From NCBI GenBank assembly GCA_002964805.2, contig PUDQ02000110.1, forward strand, positions 62,001 through 126,000: a stretch of 64,000 nt of DNA, given 5' to 3'. Position numbers and translations under genes: made by a program. This DNA comes from Trametes villosa (lineage: Eukaryota; Basidiomycota; Agaricomycetes; Polyporales; Polyporaceae). Position 1 is the stretch's first letter. The number at the start of each line of letters is the position of its first letter. Positions 24,192-39,815 of the stretch are shown here, in pieces. The notes under the pieces were generated by a model. The model saw only the letters and a program-made list of their open reading frames with translations. It was not told where the DNA came from and searched no databases.

Positions 24192-25849
24192 TTTGACAGA
24201 ACGGCTGGGGCAGCGGGGACTAGAGAGAAGAGCGGTGGTGGGTGATGGTGATTGAGTGAGGCAGGGGGAGTCGAGGGCACTGATCGTTGCAGACGGGGGG
24301 CGTGGAGGGAGGAGAGAAGACGGTGGGGGTAGAGGGGAGCGAGGGGGGAGGGATTCGAGGGCAGGCGGGCGCGGGCGGAGGAGGGCGAGGGAGGGAGGGA
24401 GGGAGAGAGGGCGAGGAGGGCGAGGGCAGAGCTTGCAGCGGTCAATATATCGGGACACACACATCAGCCGTCCTCTATCCTTTATTCCCCGGTTTTCGCG
24501 CTCCGGCTACTTCTCCCGCTAGGCACACCCAATCACAACCCGCCATCTTCAGACTCCGCCCCTGCACTCGGCCAATTTCATTCTCTCCCAGGCCCCACAG
24601 GCGCCGGAGCCGGCCTGATTAGGGCGAAAGAAAGACACCGGCGCGTCCGGTGACATCTTACGGCACCCCCCTCCGTCCCAATCGCACCTCCCACGTTTTC
24701 TCCCTCTGCCTCTCCCACCCTCCCCCAGCCCCAGACTGCCGCCGGTCTTGGATGGCTGGGCGTGGATACCGCCGCGCGCGCAGCGCCTGAAGGGCGGTGG
24801 GGAGGTCGCGATGCGGGAGGGGGATGCGAGGGAGGAGACGAGGGCGGGCGGGGTTCGCTGTCGGAGGGCCGATGATGGAAGTCCGGCATCCTTTCCGGTC
24901 ACCCACGCCTGTCCACGGCCTATTCTTTGCTCCCCGGCCCTCTCCTCCCGCCCCCCGTCCCGCCACTCCCGCCGCCCCCTTGTCCTATCCGCGCCGGCCC
25001 TCTCTGATACTCGTGCGGCTTGTGCGTCATGCACACTAGGTTTGCGCGCAAGAGAGGTGGGGACATACGGTGGGCGCAGGAGGGTGATTGCGGTGCAGAG
25101 GGCGTAAACTCTAAGGATGACAGCCGACAGGGCGCGCGCTCCGATCGACGCCCTCCCGCCCTTGGCGCCCGCTCCTTCGCGCTCGAATCCGCGTCCCCAC
25201 CTCACCGTCTCTCCCGGCTGCTCGTCCTACCAGCATCGCCGTCACGCGTAATGCATTCTGTAGCTGACACGGCGTGTGCTCACCACGGCACACAGCCGAG
25301 CTCACCGCGCCCGTCTGCGCTGTGCGCCCGATTGCGGCCAGGCCAGGAATGGACAGCCCATCGGGAAGCGCGCTCGTCCAACAACGCTCATGGTAAATCC
25401 CATCGGGGCCACCGCAAGGCGCCCCCGCAGCGCTGTCCTATCTCTTGTTGAAACCCGAGAGGCTCCTACGGCGATTCACGCACCCTCCGGCGCATTCAAA
25501 TGCGCTTTGTTGGACGCCGTTGCAACTGTGTTTGACAAGCGAGGCGCCGGGGATGATCTCACTCCTCCGGTCTCTTCCTCCATCGCGGAGGGAGTGGGCG
25601 TCTATCCATCGCCTAGCCCTCCGCCGGCGATTTACCGGGAGCCAGGCGGAGAGGTCCTCACCGGGCACAGCATCCTCCTAGCCGTCTCCGTCGCCCGCCC
25701 TGGCCCGCTCATTTCATTACCACCGCTCCATATCAGGTCATTCCGCCCTTCCGACCACGCTCGCTTCACCTCCTCGACTCTAGCCGCGGCAAAGGCAGAT
25801 CCATGCACGAAGCTCGCGATTGCATGCACACGGGCGTCAACGACCCTCA
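24192..25849. other. Long intergenic region with purine tract (upstream of the Zn2Cys6 gene)
   Basis: This 1.66 kb stretch has no gene I can support. Next to the transcription factor start it holds a strongly purine-rich plus strand (about 24,256-24,435, runs of GGGAGG and GAGGGA), which is a pyrimidine-rich leader on the gene's own strand. From 24,550 to 25,850 there are only short or low-complexity open frames in every reading frame. The 218-codon minus ORF at 24,549-25,205 and the 240-codon plus ORF at 25,276-25,998 have Arg/Pro/Ser composition and no domain pattern. Confidence 0.55.
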
Positions 25850-28047
25850 CTAGAACGTCCACAGTTCTTCCAGGCCGTCCCCCGCCGGCACCGCCGACAG
25901 CTCCAGCGCCGTCGCGGGCTCCTTCCGGATTTTGCGCTTCACTTCCGTCTCGAACAGCTGCAGCCCACGCCCCGTCAGTCTCCGCCGACGTCACATAGCG
26001 CTCGGGCACACGCACCGTCCCGTACGTGTGGTCCAGGAAGTCCTCCATCGCGTAGTTCTGCCGCGTGAATGCCTCCTCGAACACCTTCGCCAGCGTCGAC
26101 ACCCCCGCGTGGTAGTGCGTCCTATGGGAGTACAGCTCCCACAGCGAGCTCTCCAGCGCGTTCGTCAGCGTCGGGTTCTTCTCCCGCACGTCGAACCCGT
26201 CTGTGGAGCAACAGCGTTCAGTCACCGGTAACCTAGTGTCTATCTGGCAGATTCAGATGCACGGGGGGGCTTGACTTACCGCACGCCGCCCCCGTCACCT
26301 CCTCCGTCCGGTGGATCATCCCCATCAGGGCGGGGTGCTGTCGGAGCATGTTGTACGTGAACGGTATCAGCATCACTATCGCTGCGGGCGGCGCCGCCAG
26401 CGACAGTCTTGATAGCCGTTTCACAAAGGACGCGACGAGCGTCGCGGGGAGATGTCTGGAGAAAAGTCAGTGTCAATGAAGGGCGGAAATGAGCTGTGGG
26501 AAGGGCACACACGTCGAGCTTAGGAAGAGCTCGGTCAGGCGGAAGAAGCGGGCGCGGTGCTTCAGGTGAAGCACGTCGCGGTCCAGGAAGCCATATAGGC
26601 GAGTGTAGAACGAGGGGTAGTCACTGCAGAACACGTCAGTTGCGCTTCAACAGAGGCACTGAGGCGCGTACAGGTTGTATTCCTTCATCAGCGTGAACAA
26701 TGCGTTCAACGCTAGAAGGCCCACGGTACCGCCTAGAAGCACGAATGAGTAACGCGCTATGACAGGATGGCGTGAGGCATACCGTGGTCTACCGAAGAGC
26801 TCACCCAGTCCATGATAAGGATGGGCCGCGTGAGATGCGGGATGACGCCTCGATGCAGGACGTTCAGTACCCGCAGCGAGCGCGCTTTCCTTTCTTCTAC
26901 CGAGCCGAACGAGAGCTGGGGCAGGAGGGACAGCCAAGCGCGCGTGAAGACCGCCTTGTGCGCGGCGAGCGAGTGCAGCGACTGGTGAATAGTGAGTGTG
27001 TGCACGCGCGCGGTGATGCCCTTCTTCTCCTCGACAGGCTTTGCGGGCTCGTCGAAAAACTTGCGCCAGTCGTCCTCCTCGTCCGCGTCGTCTTGCGTTG
27101 CCTCCTCGTTATCGTCGGCGTCTGCGGACCGCTTAGGCTTTGGGGGCTTCGCGCCGAGCTCCTCGACCCACCAGGAGTTGAGCTCGGAGGCCTTGGTGGG
27201 GAAAGTCGTGAGCCGCTCGAGGATGGAGAGTAGGTTGCCGGGGAGCTGCGGCGCTTCCGAGGGCGGGTGTTTCGAGATCAGGATTCTACACACGCAATGT
27301 CAGTCGCGCGTCTGGGAGGAGCGAAAGAGCAAGCCCCTAGCGTACGCTGCATCCCGGAGGAAGAACCACCGGACGTCGTCGTGCACGCTGAACCAGGTGT
27401 TCACGAAGTGGTCGCGCACGTCCGCGTCGAGCGTGCGGTCGTCCGAGCTGCTGTCTGCCTTGCGCTTCTTGGCGCGGGGGGCGCGCGGAGACGGGGGGCA
27501 GAGGAGGAGCGCGGAGACGACCTTGCGGAAGTGCGAGCTGTGGAATTGGGGGTGCTTGGCGGCGCTGGAGCGGGTGAGCGCGGAGGAGAGGTGTTTCTGG
27601 AGGGAGAGGAGGATGTCGAGTGCGGAGATCTGTAGGGGTAAGTGTTATAAGAGCGATGTGTAGTACAACTGGAGCGCGTACCTTGAGAGAGGGCTCTTCA
27701 TCCTTGAGGAGCCCAGCTAGTAATCCAACGTAGGCATGTAGTCGGTCAAGCAGCCAGGTGCGGACGGCCTTTGCTTCCTCCGAAGCGTCAGGGCCAGAGA
27801 GCAAGCCGCGCGAGATGATGAGCACGAAGACGCGGTAGAGCGCATAAATCGCCTTCGAGAGCTGTGCTGCGTTCTCGGCTTCGAGCGCGAGGTCGAGCAG
27901 GTCGGCAAGTGGGTTCAGGGAGGAGCCAGAGGAGACGGCGGCGGTGAGCTTCTTCTCGAGGGTCTGGACGGCGAGCACGGCATCATCTGGCTCGCGCGTC
28001 TTGCGCTTTTTGGAGGAGGATGCCAGGGAGCTCTGTCGCGCAGGCAT
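25850..28047 (-). CDS. Ribosome biogenesis factor Noc4 (CBF/Mak21-family nucleolar protein)
   Basis: A nucleolar protein that with Nop14 is required for 18S rRNA maturation and 40S export. Exon 1 begins MPARQSSLASSSKKRKTREPDD, a basic nucleolar-signal-like start. An alpha-helical repeat region follows, with an acidic insert DADDNEEATQDDADEEDDWR. The CBF/Noc domain includes RVLNVLHRGVIPHLTRPILIMDW, TVGLLALNALFTLMKEYNLDYPSFYTRLY, RARFFRLTELFLSS and LPATLVASFVKRLSRLSL. The last exon starts after an in-phase intron ending at about 25,969 and runs LFETEVKRKIRKEP to a stop at 25,850-25,852. An ORF that reads past this intron gives a false tail. At least seven introns are present. Confidence 0.92.
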
Positions 28048-28268
28048 CTTGTAAGAAGCTCGCACCAGAGCAGCAAACACCAGACAGACCACGGAGAGTC
28101 GAGAGAGTCAAGAGTGATCGGGCCGCGGCGTGCAGTCGAGCATTTTGGAGGGGTCACGTGCAGGCGTGGTGGCCGAAAGTGGAAATGTTTAGCGCCGCCT
28201 GACGGTCCGTTGTCTCTGACCACCATCTCCCCACACCCCCTGCTTTACTCTCCTTATTCCCCTCTCTA
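28048..28268. promoter_or_regulatory. Bidirectional promoter, Noc4 / Cdc5, with CACGTG site
   Basis: The 221 bp spacer between two divergent starts carries a palindromic CACGTG E-box at 28,155-28,160, roughly central. CACGTG is the site of bHLH factors (Cbf1, Pho4 and Myc-like types), which control growth genes in fungi. A role here is inference. Confidence 0.55.
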
Positions 28269-31241
<2,973 letters not shown>

Positions 31242-31620
31242 GGGTCGGCGCCGACAGCGAGGTCGGGGCGTGGGTGATGGACGTGTATGTGTACTTGCTC
31301 CGGGCGTTGTATCTGATCATCCTTCTCGGCTTCTGAGTGCAGACTGGGTCCGCGTGAGTTGGTGCCTTTGTGTGAACAAAGTGAGGGCCACCAAATGGCG
31401 AGTTTCTCCGCACGGCGCGGACGTCGGCGCGGGTCGAGAGCCTGATGCCCCCGCACACGAGGCGTCCCTTCCCTCCTTTCTTTGCGCTCGCGTAGTTGTT
31501 GTATAGTCTAGATAGTCTCGGTCATCGCTCCGTATATCTGCCCCGCCCACGAGGCACCCCATCCGTCCCTTTTCTTCCCCATTCTCCACCCTCGCCCTCC
31601 TCCCCGCCCCACCGTCCCCC
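31242..31620. other. Intergenic: Cdc5 3' end and promoter of the membrane protein gene
   Basis: A 379 bp spacer between tandem plus-strand genes. From about 31,535 to 31,620 the plus strand is strongly pyrimidine-rich, directly abutting the next ATG, as expected for a basidiomycete 5' leader. No other feature was seen. Confidence 0.5.
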
Positions 31621-32731
31621 ATGCCCGCGACGCCCTCCAACGCGACCTCGTCCAGCGCTACCCGCTCCTCCGTCAGCGCGCGGCCCACCTTCGTCACCGT
31701 CGCCGTCTCCGCGCACCCGGTCATTACCACTACAATCACCACCGGTGGCACACCCCTCCCTACGTTTGCCACTGTCTCGCACACAAGGAGCTCAGAGGTG
31801 CCCATTGGAGCAATAGCCGGAGGGGCCGCGGCGGGCGTCGTCCTCGCACTCGCCGCGGTCATCGGCTGGACAATGTGGGGGAGGTCCATAAAGCGGAAAA
31901 AGGCGAAGGAGATCAAAGAAGCGGTACGTCCACACTGCTCGTGCGTAAGTATATACCCCGCGTTCTCAGACCCTCGCAGCTCGCTGTCTTGCAAGTCCGG
32001 GAGAACACGCGGAAGAATGCTACGACGATGTCTCACCCTGCGAGCCAATACCGGCCTCACTTCTTCCCCCGGAGCTCAGACCGGAAGGTCAAGTTCGTGC
32101 CTGCCGTGCCCGTGTCCAGCGAGTCCACCCTCAAAGGCACCGGCACTGTGGATTCAAAGGCACTAGCTGGTGGTAAGTCGATGTGAGGAGAGGGCGACCG
32201 ACTGCGCTGACTATGTTGCCCTTAGACCCGGAGAAGAGAGCGCTCCAGGAAGCCTCGCCATCTCAGCCGCCGACGCCCTTGGCTGCCGAGGCAGGAGAGA
32301 ACGAAGAGACAGAGCCACTCCGACCTCCAGAGCCAGTGTTGCCGCCACCAGTGCCCCGTCGGAATCCGGGACGCTCCCGCCAGCCCGTCAACTCCACCGT
32401 CTCCAATGCGCCGTCCTCGTTCGCGCAGCACCGCCTGAACCACCAGCCGTCGACGATCAGTACCGCTTCCGCGTATTCGACCCAGAGCGCGGCGGAGGAG
32501 CGGCAGACGACTGGCGTCCCGTCGAGCTTGCTCTTGGCTTTGGGGAACGAAGACATTCGGCGGTCGCTCCTCGCCAATTACCTGCCGTGGAACCGTCACC
32601 GAACCTCGACGGTGTCCCAAAACCGGCTGTCGGAGTACAGCACCGGGTCTGTCTATTCGCAGTTCGACGACCATCCTTGGGAGCCGGTTGGGTATGCTAT
32701 CGGCGACGAAGAAGAGCTGCCGAGGCGGTAG
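31621..32731 (+). CDS. Single-pass membrane protein with Ser/Thr-rich ectodomain, unknown function
   Basis: Three exons. The N terminus of about 60 residues is Ser/Thr-rich (MPATPSNATSSSATRSSVS, then TTTITTGG), compatible with O-glycosylation. Next is one transmembrane segment (about residues 62-86, IGAIAGGAAAGVVLALAAVIGWTMW) followed directly by basic RSIKRKKAKEIKEA, so the C terminus is predicted cytosolic. The long cytosolic part is disordered and Pro/Ser-rich, ending EEELPRR. There is no clear cleavable signal peptide. The layout resembles Mid2/Wsc-like fungal surface sensors, but no WSC cysteine domain is present, so that is a resemblance of architecture only. Splice sites lie near 31,922 and 32,175. 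Confidence 0.65.
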
Positions 32732-32968
32732 ACGGGTTGACGACGGATTTCGATTTTGGGTATTCTTATGGATGGCTGGGCTCACGGACTACGACGGACA
32801 TATCATGAAATCACGAATACCTGTAACGTGTACTCACCTTTACGCCTCAGTGATGGACCGTTCTGTACGCCATTCACTTGTTTAGTCTCCTGTACGTTAC
32901 GCGACCGAGGTGTAGTCGTCGAATGTAATATCTGAACATTCAGAAAGTCTAGGAAAGAGGATACAGGG

Positions 32969-33669
32969 CTACCGCAGAGAGTTGACATAACGCTGGAAAG
33001 ACTCAGTTAGGGTATCGAGAGAATGAGGGTACATATTACACGCACCTGCTCGACCTGTGCTACCGAGGTCTTGAACTCCTCGACCGCTTTCCAGCAGTCC
33101 AGCGAGGTAGTCGGGTGCGACCTTCATAGCAGAGGTTAGGAATGGGCAAGCTATGGGCGAGACGACCACGCACTTGTAACACGAGACGACCTGCTCTCCC
33201 TTCGCTCGCACATCCGACAGCTCCTCCGAACTTTGCCGCGCGTGGTACTTCTCGACCTTTTGACGGAGCTCCTCGAGGTCGCCCATGAGTGCAGCGCTGC
33301 TCTTGACGGACCCGGCCGTAGCCGCGTCCTCCTCAGACGCGCTCTCCTCGCCCGCCATGCTCCGCTCGCGGTCGAGGTTCTCCTTCTCGAGCGCACGCTC
33401 GATCTCCTCCCGCACGCGCTCCTCCTCCTGGTGCAGGCGGCCGAGCTCGGACTGGATGCGCGAGCGGATGTGCGCGTCGATCGTGAGCTGGCGGTCGTGC
33501 GGGATCTCGGGCGACGCCTGGTGGTCCGCGAGCTGGTTCACGACATCCTCCGAGAACTGCCGCGGGTGAGGCTTGGAAGCGGGCGAGAGGTGGGGGAACG
33601 TACGTGGAGGTTGGTGTCGGGCGTGAACACCTTCTCGTCTGGCTGGGCTGTGGACTGCGAGGCTCCCAT
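32969..33669 (-). CDS. MICOS subunit Mic19 (CHCH protein, N-myristoylation motif)
   Basis: A small mitochondrial inner-membrane organising protein that links Mic60 to cristae junctions. The start at 33,669 gives MGASQST, a consensus N-myristoylation site like that of human CHCHD3. The first exon (MGASQSTAQPDEKVFTPD) splices to QFSEDVVNQLADHQASPEI. A long charged coiled coil follows (RIQSELGRLHQEEERVREEI). The C-terminal CHCH part is built by splicing across two introns: SCYK joins a segment ending LDCWKAVEEFKTSVAQVEQ, giving one CX10C pair. The last exon encodes only RYVNSLR. Yeast Mic19 also has a single CX10C rather than twin CX9C motifs. No frame in this region is complete without splicing. 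Confidence 0.88.
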
Positions 33670-33863
33670 CGTGGCGGCGGCAGGAGGGGGTGAGGGAGGG
33701 ACGAGGGAGGGAGGAGGCGGATGCGAAACTCTGTCTCCGCCACCGCGCGCACCAGCAGCAACAGGCGCCCATATCGGCGTCTATGCCTCTCACCCTCGCG
33801 AAGGGCTCGGACGACCGTATGATGGAGAAAGAGTACATTGACTAGCATATTACAATACGAATG

Positions 33864-36777
<2,914 letters not shown>

Positions 36778-37025
36778 CCCTTGAAGACGAGTACGCGGAA
36801 AGAAGATAGGATGCGCGGAGGAAAGCAGGAGCAGAAGGCAAGCCGCTGCAGCGTCCGGGGCGATCGCGGTCTTGACCGGACCGCTCCTCCGTGCTACCGG
36901 CGCCTGTGAGGCCGAGAGGGCGAGGCTGACCAAACACCGCCACACCCTCCCTTGTCCTCGTACCGCATTCTCCCCTCCGTCGACCACCACTCCGTTCTCG
37001 CACCATCCACCGGTACTAGGGAATC
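36778..37025. promoter_or_regulatory. Bidirectional promoter, DHX35 / Yju2
   Basis: A 248 bp spacer separating two divergent splicing-factor genes. The Yju2-proximal 80 bp is pyrimidine-rich on the plus strand and the DHX35-proximal 60 bp is purine-rich on the plus strand (pyrimidine-rich on the DHX35 strand). This symmetrical arrangement fits two leaders facing outward. Confidence 0.55.
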
Positions 37026-38054
37026 ATGTCTGAACGAAAGGGTATGTAACATACTGTGTGCCTTATCCCTTCTTCAACTCACGTTATGTCGCAGTCCTCA
37101 ACAAGTACTTCCCCCCGGACTTCGATCCGTCCCTCATTCCCCGCAGGAGGCAGCCGAAGAACTCCCAGCAGGTCGTGCGTCTCATGGCCCCCTTCTCTAT
37201 GTGAGTTACTTCGTCTGCGAAGTATGCGCATAGCGCTGACTCTGGACAGGCGTTGCAATACGTGTGGCGAGTACATATACAAGGGGAAGAAGTTCAACGC
37301 CCGGAAGGAGACTGTCGAAGGGGAGGACTACTTCGGCATCAAGATCTTCAGGTTCTACATCAAATGGTGCGTACGCAGGTGTTACTGTCCGAGAATGACG
37401 AGTTAACGTATATCCAGCACACTATGTTCCGCCGAGATCACGTTCAAGACCGATCCGAAGAACACAGACTACGCAGCGGAGCACGGTGCATCACGAAACT
37501 TCGAGCCATGGCGAGACGAGAAGGCGGTGGAAGAGGAGGACAGACTAGCGAAGCTCGAGGAAGAGGAGAACAACCCCATGAAGGCACTCGAGAACCGCAC
37601 CGTCGACTCGAAACGCGAAATGGACATCCTCGACGCGCTACAAGACATCCGTGCTCGCAACGCCCGCAACGAGCGTCTCGGCCAGTCGTCTGACCTCATA
37701 GAGCGGCTACACATGGAGGAGATCGAGACGGAGGAGGACCTGGAGCAGAAGCGTGCCGAGGAAGAGGACGAAAAACTGGTACGAGAAGTCTTCGCCAAGG
37801 TTCCTGCCCCCGAAGCGTCCGCTGCCAGTGGCTCAGGTTCCAGTCGGGACGATGGTAGTGCACCCGAGGTCATCACCGTCAAGCGCAAAGCGGGCGCAGA
37901 GGAGCCCGACCTGCAGAGTCTACTCCCCGAAGCAGCCCGAGCACTCCTCTCTGTGAAATCATCGTTGGGTGCGCCTGTTGCGAAGCGGAAGAAACTGGAC
38001 GGCAAGAACGCGCTAGGGATCAGGCTTAAGGGGAAGTCCAAAGCAAAGAGTTGA
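37026..38054 (+). CDS. Splicing factor Yju2 (CCDC94/CWC16 family)
   Basis: A step-one spliceosome factor that acts with Prp2 and the Prp19 complex to promote branching. Exon 1 is MSERK, joined in frame to [36 protein letters not shown] follows, then a zinc-binding [19 protein letters not shown] and the partner cysteines in [33 protein letters not shown] is diagnostic of the family. The C-terminal half is charged and coiled, with a basic end (LKGKSKAKS). The first cysteine pair is a CX2C in CNTC and the second a CX2C in CTMC, the usual arrangement. Four introns are all in the first half. Confidence 0.94.
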
Positions 38055-38208
38055 ATAATTCTATCAGGACATTTGTGGATAGGGTCTGTATTTGTGGGAC
38101 AGGTATTTTCATAATGTACACTGTTGTGTGGAATGTCTTACTATTTGATTCTTCACTCGGGGCAGGCATGCATGACCTTGGTGGTACCCAAGGACCCTCT
38201 CCCCCAAA

Positions 38209-38430
38209 GTTTTGTCCAAAGTTTGCATATTGTACCTTCCCAGGACCCATGCCTCTCCACCAAAGGTCTGTCCATCCGATACCCCCAAAATGGGGCTCGA
38301 AAATGCAAACTTTTGGCCCTCGCTCATGCAAACTTGGACAAGGCTTGTCACGTGAAATGGTCACGTGACGCGCCAAAATCGGTCCTTTGTGCAGTTTTGC
38401 CACAGTTGAGACCCCCTGGGCACCAAAATC
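38209..38430. repeat. Dispersed repeat, copy 1
   Basis: This non-coding stretch downstream of Yju2 is related in inverted orientation to 61,605-61,830 over about 220 bp. Shared blocks include CTCTCCACCAAAGGTCTGTC here and its diverged reverse complement there, plus the CACGTGAC and GGGGGTCTCAAC-type blocks in the same order. Its left part (38,209-38,280) is also an inverted relative of 38,627-38,690, the loop region of the adjacent fold-back. No coding sequence was found. Confidence 0.7.
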
Positions 38431-38895
38431 ATGCCGAACATCATTTTAGACCTATAAATTACCGTAAAATAGGTTCAGGAGCTGCTCGCCACCGGCCACC
38501 CTGGGTTGTGCCCCACACAGCGGCCTCCTTCATGCAATAATGGGACAAAGGTTCGGGCGCCTATTGGGCGCCTATCCCGATTTGGGAGGTCATTCATGCA
38601 ATCACGGACAAGGCTCATTACCATATCGGGAAGGTAAAATATGCAAAGTTTGGACAAACCTTTGGTGAAGAGGCATGGGTCCTACCTTCCCGATATGGTA
38701 ATGAGCCTTGTCTGTGATTGCATGAATGACCTCCCAAAAGAGGATAGGTGTTCAGCAAGCGGCCAAACCCTTGTCACATTATTGCATGATGAAGGTTGCT
38801 GCGTGGGGCACAACCCAAGGTTGTCAGTGATGAGCAGCTCCTGAGCCTATGCAGTGGTTATGTTTTAGGCGTAAAATGATGTTCTGCATGATTTC
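38426..38895. repeat. Fold-back element: two ~205 bp inverted arms with a 46 bp loop
   Basis: Arm 1 is 38,431-38,636 and arm 2 is 38,683-38,889. Read as reverse complements they share GGAGCTGCTC, TTGTGCCCCAC, TCATGCAATAAT, TGGGAGGTCATTCATGCAAT and CATTACCATATCGGGAAGGT in order, about 75-80% identical by eye. Translating the two arms on opposite strands gives near-identical peptides (LPDMVMSLV, DCMNDLP and CVGHNP), an independent sign that they are copies. I see no transposase, and terminal direct duplications were not resolved. A MITE or fold-back transposon is the likeliest class. Confidence 0.78.
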
Positions 38896-38925
38896 GGGAA
38901 CGTTAGATTCCCCAGGGAGCCGGCC

Positions 38926-39046
38926 ATGTGGCCGTGGCCGTGGCTGGCTACGGCTGCGAGCGCTGGGAAAAAAGTGTCTGGCCATGGCCGTGGCCGTGGC
39001 CGCCTAAGCGCCTGTGGCCGTGGCCGCGGTCGTGGCCGCGCAAGCA
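38926..39046. repeat. GTGGCCG/GGCCGTGGC tandem and palindromic cluster
   Basis: A run of imperfect 6-bp repeats (GGCCGT and GGCCGC) in three clumps, with self-complementary units such as GGCCATGGCC. It lies about 40-160 bp upstream of a TATAAG (39,085-39,090) and CT-rich leader that fit the promoter of the cysteine-cluster gene. A similar GTGGCCG cluster lies upstream of the KDZ-associated gene at 58,222-58,340. Confidence 0.65.
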
Positions 39047-39442
39047 CTGACGCGCCCCCTCTCCTCGACCTCCACCATCCGAATTATAAGGCTGGTCTTC
39101 TCTCCTCGCCGTCCTCGTCTCCGCTGCCCGCTTCTATTCTACACTCTACTGCTCTGCTCGCCTCTTGCGTCCTCGCACTTGTAGGTGGCCTCGCTGGTAG
39201 GCCTAAGGACCTCGGGTTCGTCCTCACCAAGTTCGGAGATCACGGTTGGGTGCCCTCGTTTAGCCGGCTTTCTATGGTGCGTGAGATCCTCCTTGGATTA
39301 CTACGAACTCGTGCTGATACCTTTGTTACATCTTAGAACCTTGCTCGACTCGGCTGCTAGGCGATATCCAACAACCCACGGTGAGTAGCCTCGTGCCCCA
39401 TGGCGTCTTCCCTCGTGCTCATCCGTTCTTGAGGCTATCCTG

Positions 39443-39496
39443 ATGCCTCCGCGGGTGGAATGTGCCCGCACTGGTGCTACCTGGTGCAAGGACAAG
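39443..39496 (+). pseudogene. Cysteine-cluster gene, first 18 codons of the coding exon (split by LTR element)
   Basis: The frame from the ATG at 39,443 encodes a short start with two cysteines (VECARTGATWCKDK) and ends exactly at the 5 bp duplication ACAAG. The same frame resumes at 52,207 beyond the retrotransposon, so the element sits inside this exon. Upstream are a TATAAG at 39,085 and a pyrimidine-rich leader. Earlier non-coding exons are possible because a GTGAGT donor occurs at 39,380. The gene cannot be expressed intact in this state. See the entry at 52,207-54,131. Confidence 0.7.
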
Positions 39497-39707
39497 TGTA
39501 AGTAACGGTAGTGTCGCCTGTTCAGACCAGAGTGAAGTGCACAGAGTCCTGAGTTGGGCGATGATAGTAATGATACATGCATGGATCCACGCCGGCGCGT
39601 ACTCAGCGCCGGCGGTACTGTATAGTTCCCGCAGCCACAGCCCACGGGCGTCTAGCGCCAGCCTCCCGCCCGCGGTATCCCACTGCGGGTAACCCTAACC
39701 CCTAACA
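39497..39707 (-). repeat. 3' LTR of the chromovirus
   Basis: A 211 bp long terminal repeat. In element orientation it begins TGTTAGGGGTTAGGGTTACC, resembling telomere repeats, and ends with ACTTACA. It contains the palindrome CGCCGGCGCGTACTCAGCGC. It is identical to the other LTR except for one C/T difference in the GGTATCCCACYGCGGG block. Confidence 0.95.
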
Positions 39708-39719
39708 CCCTCCCCCTCT
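39708..39719 (-). promoter_or_regulatory. Polypurine tract
   Basis: On the element's coding strand AGAGGGGGAGGG lies directly before the 3' LTR. This is the expected primer site for plus-strand DNA synthesis. Confidence 0.85.
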
Positions 39720-39815
39720 GGACCTGATGAAGGTCTGATGGATGGTAGTGGCGAGGGGGAGCAGGACGACCCGCCGAGAGTCGCGCGCGCGGGTGAATGT
39801 ACAGCGCGGACTCCC

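Noticed and set aside
24549..25998. Possible genes in the 24.5-26.0 kb gap
   Set aside because: No splice-linked frames, no recognisable motif, biased composition in all frames. Part of the plus ORF is antisense to the last Noc4 exon.
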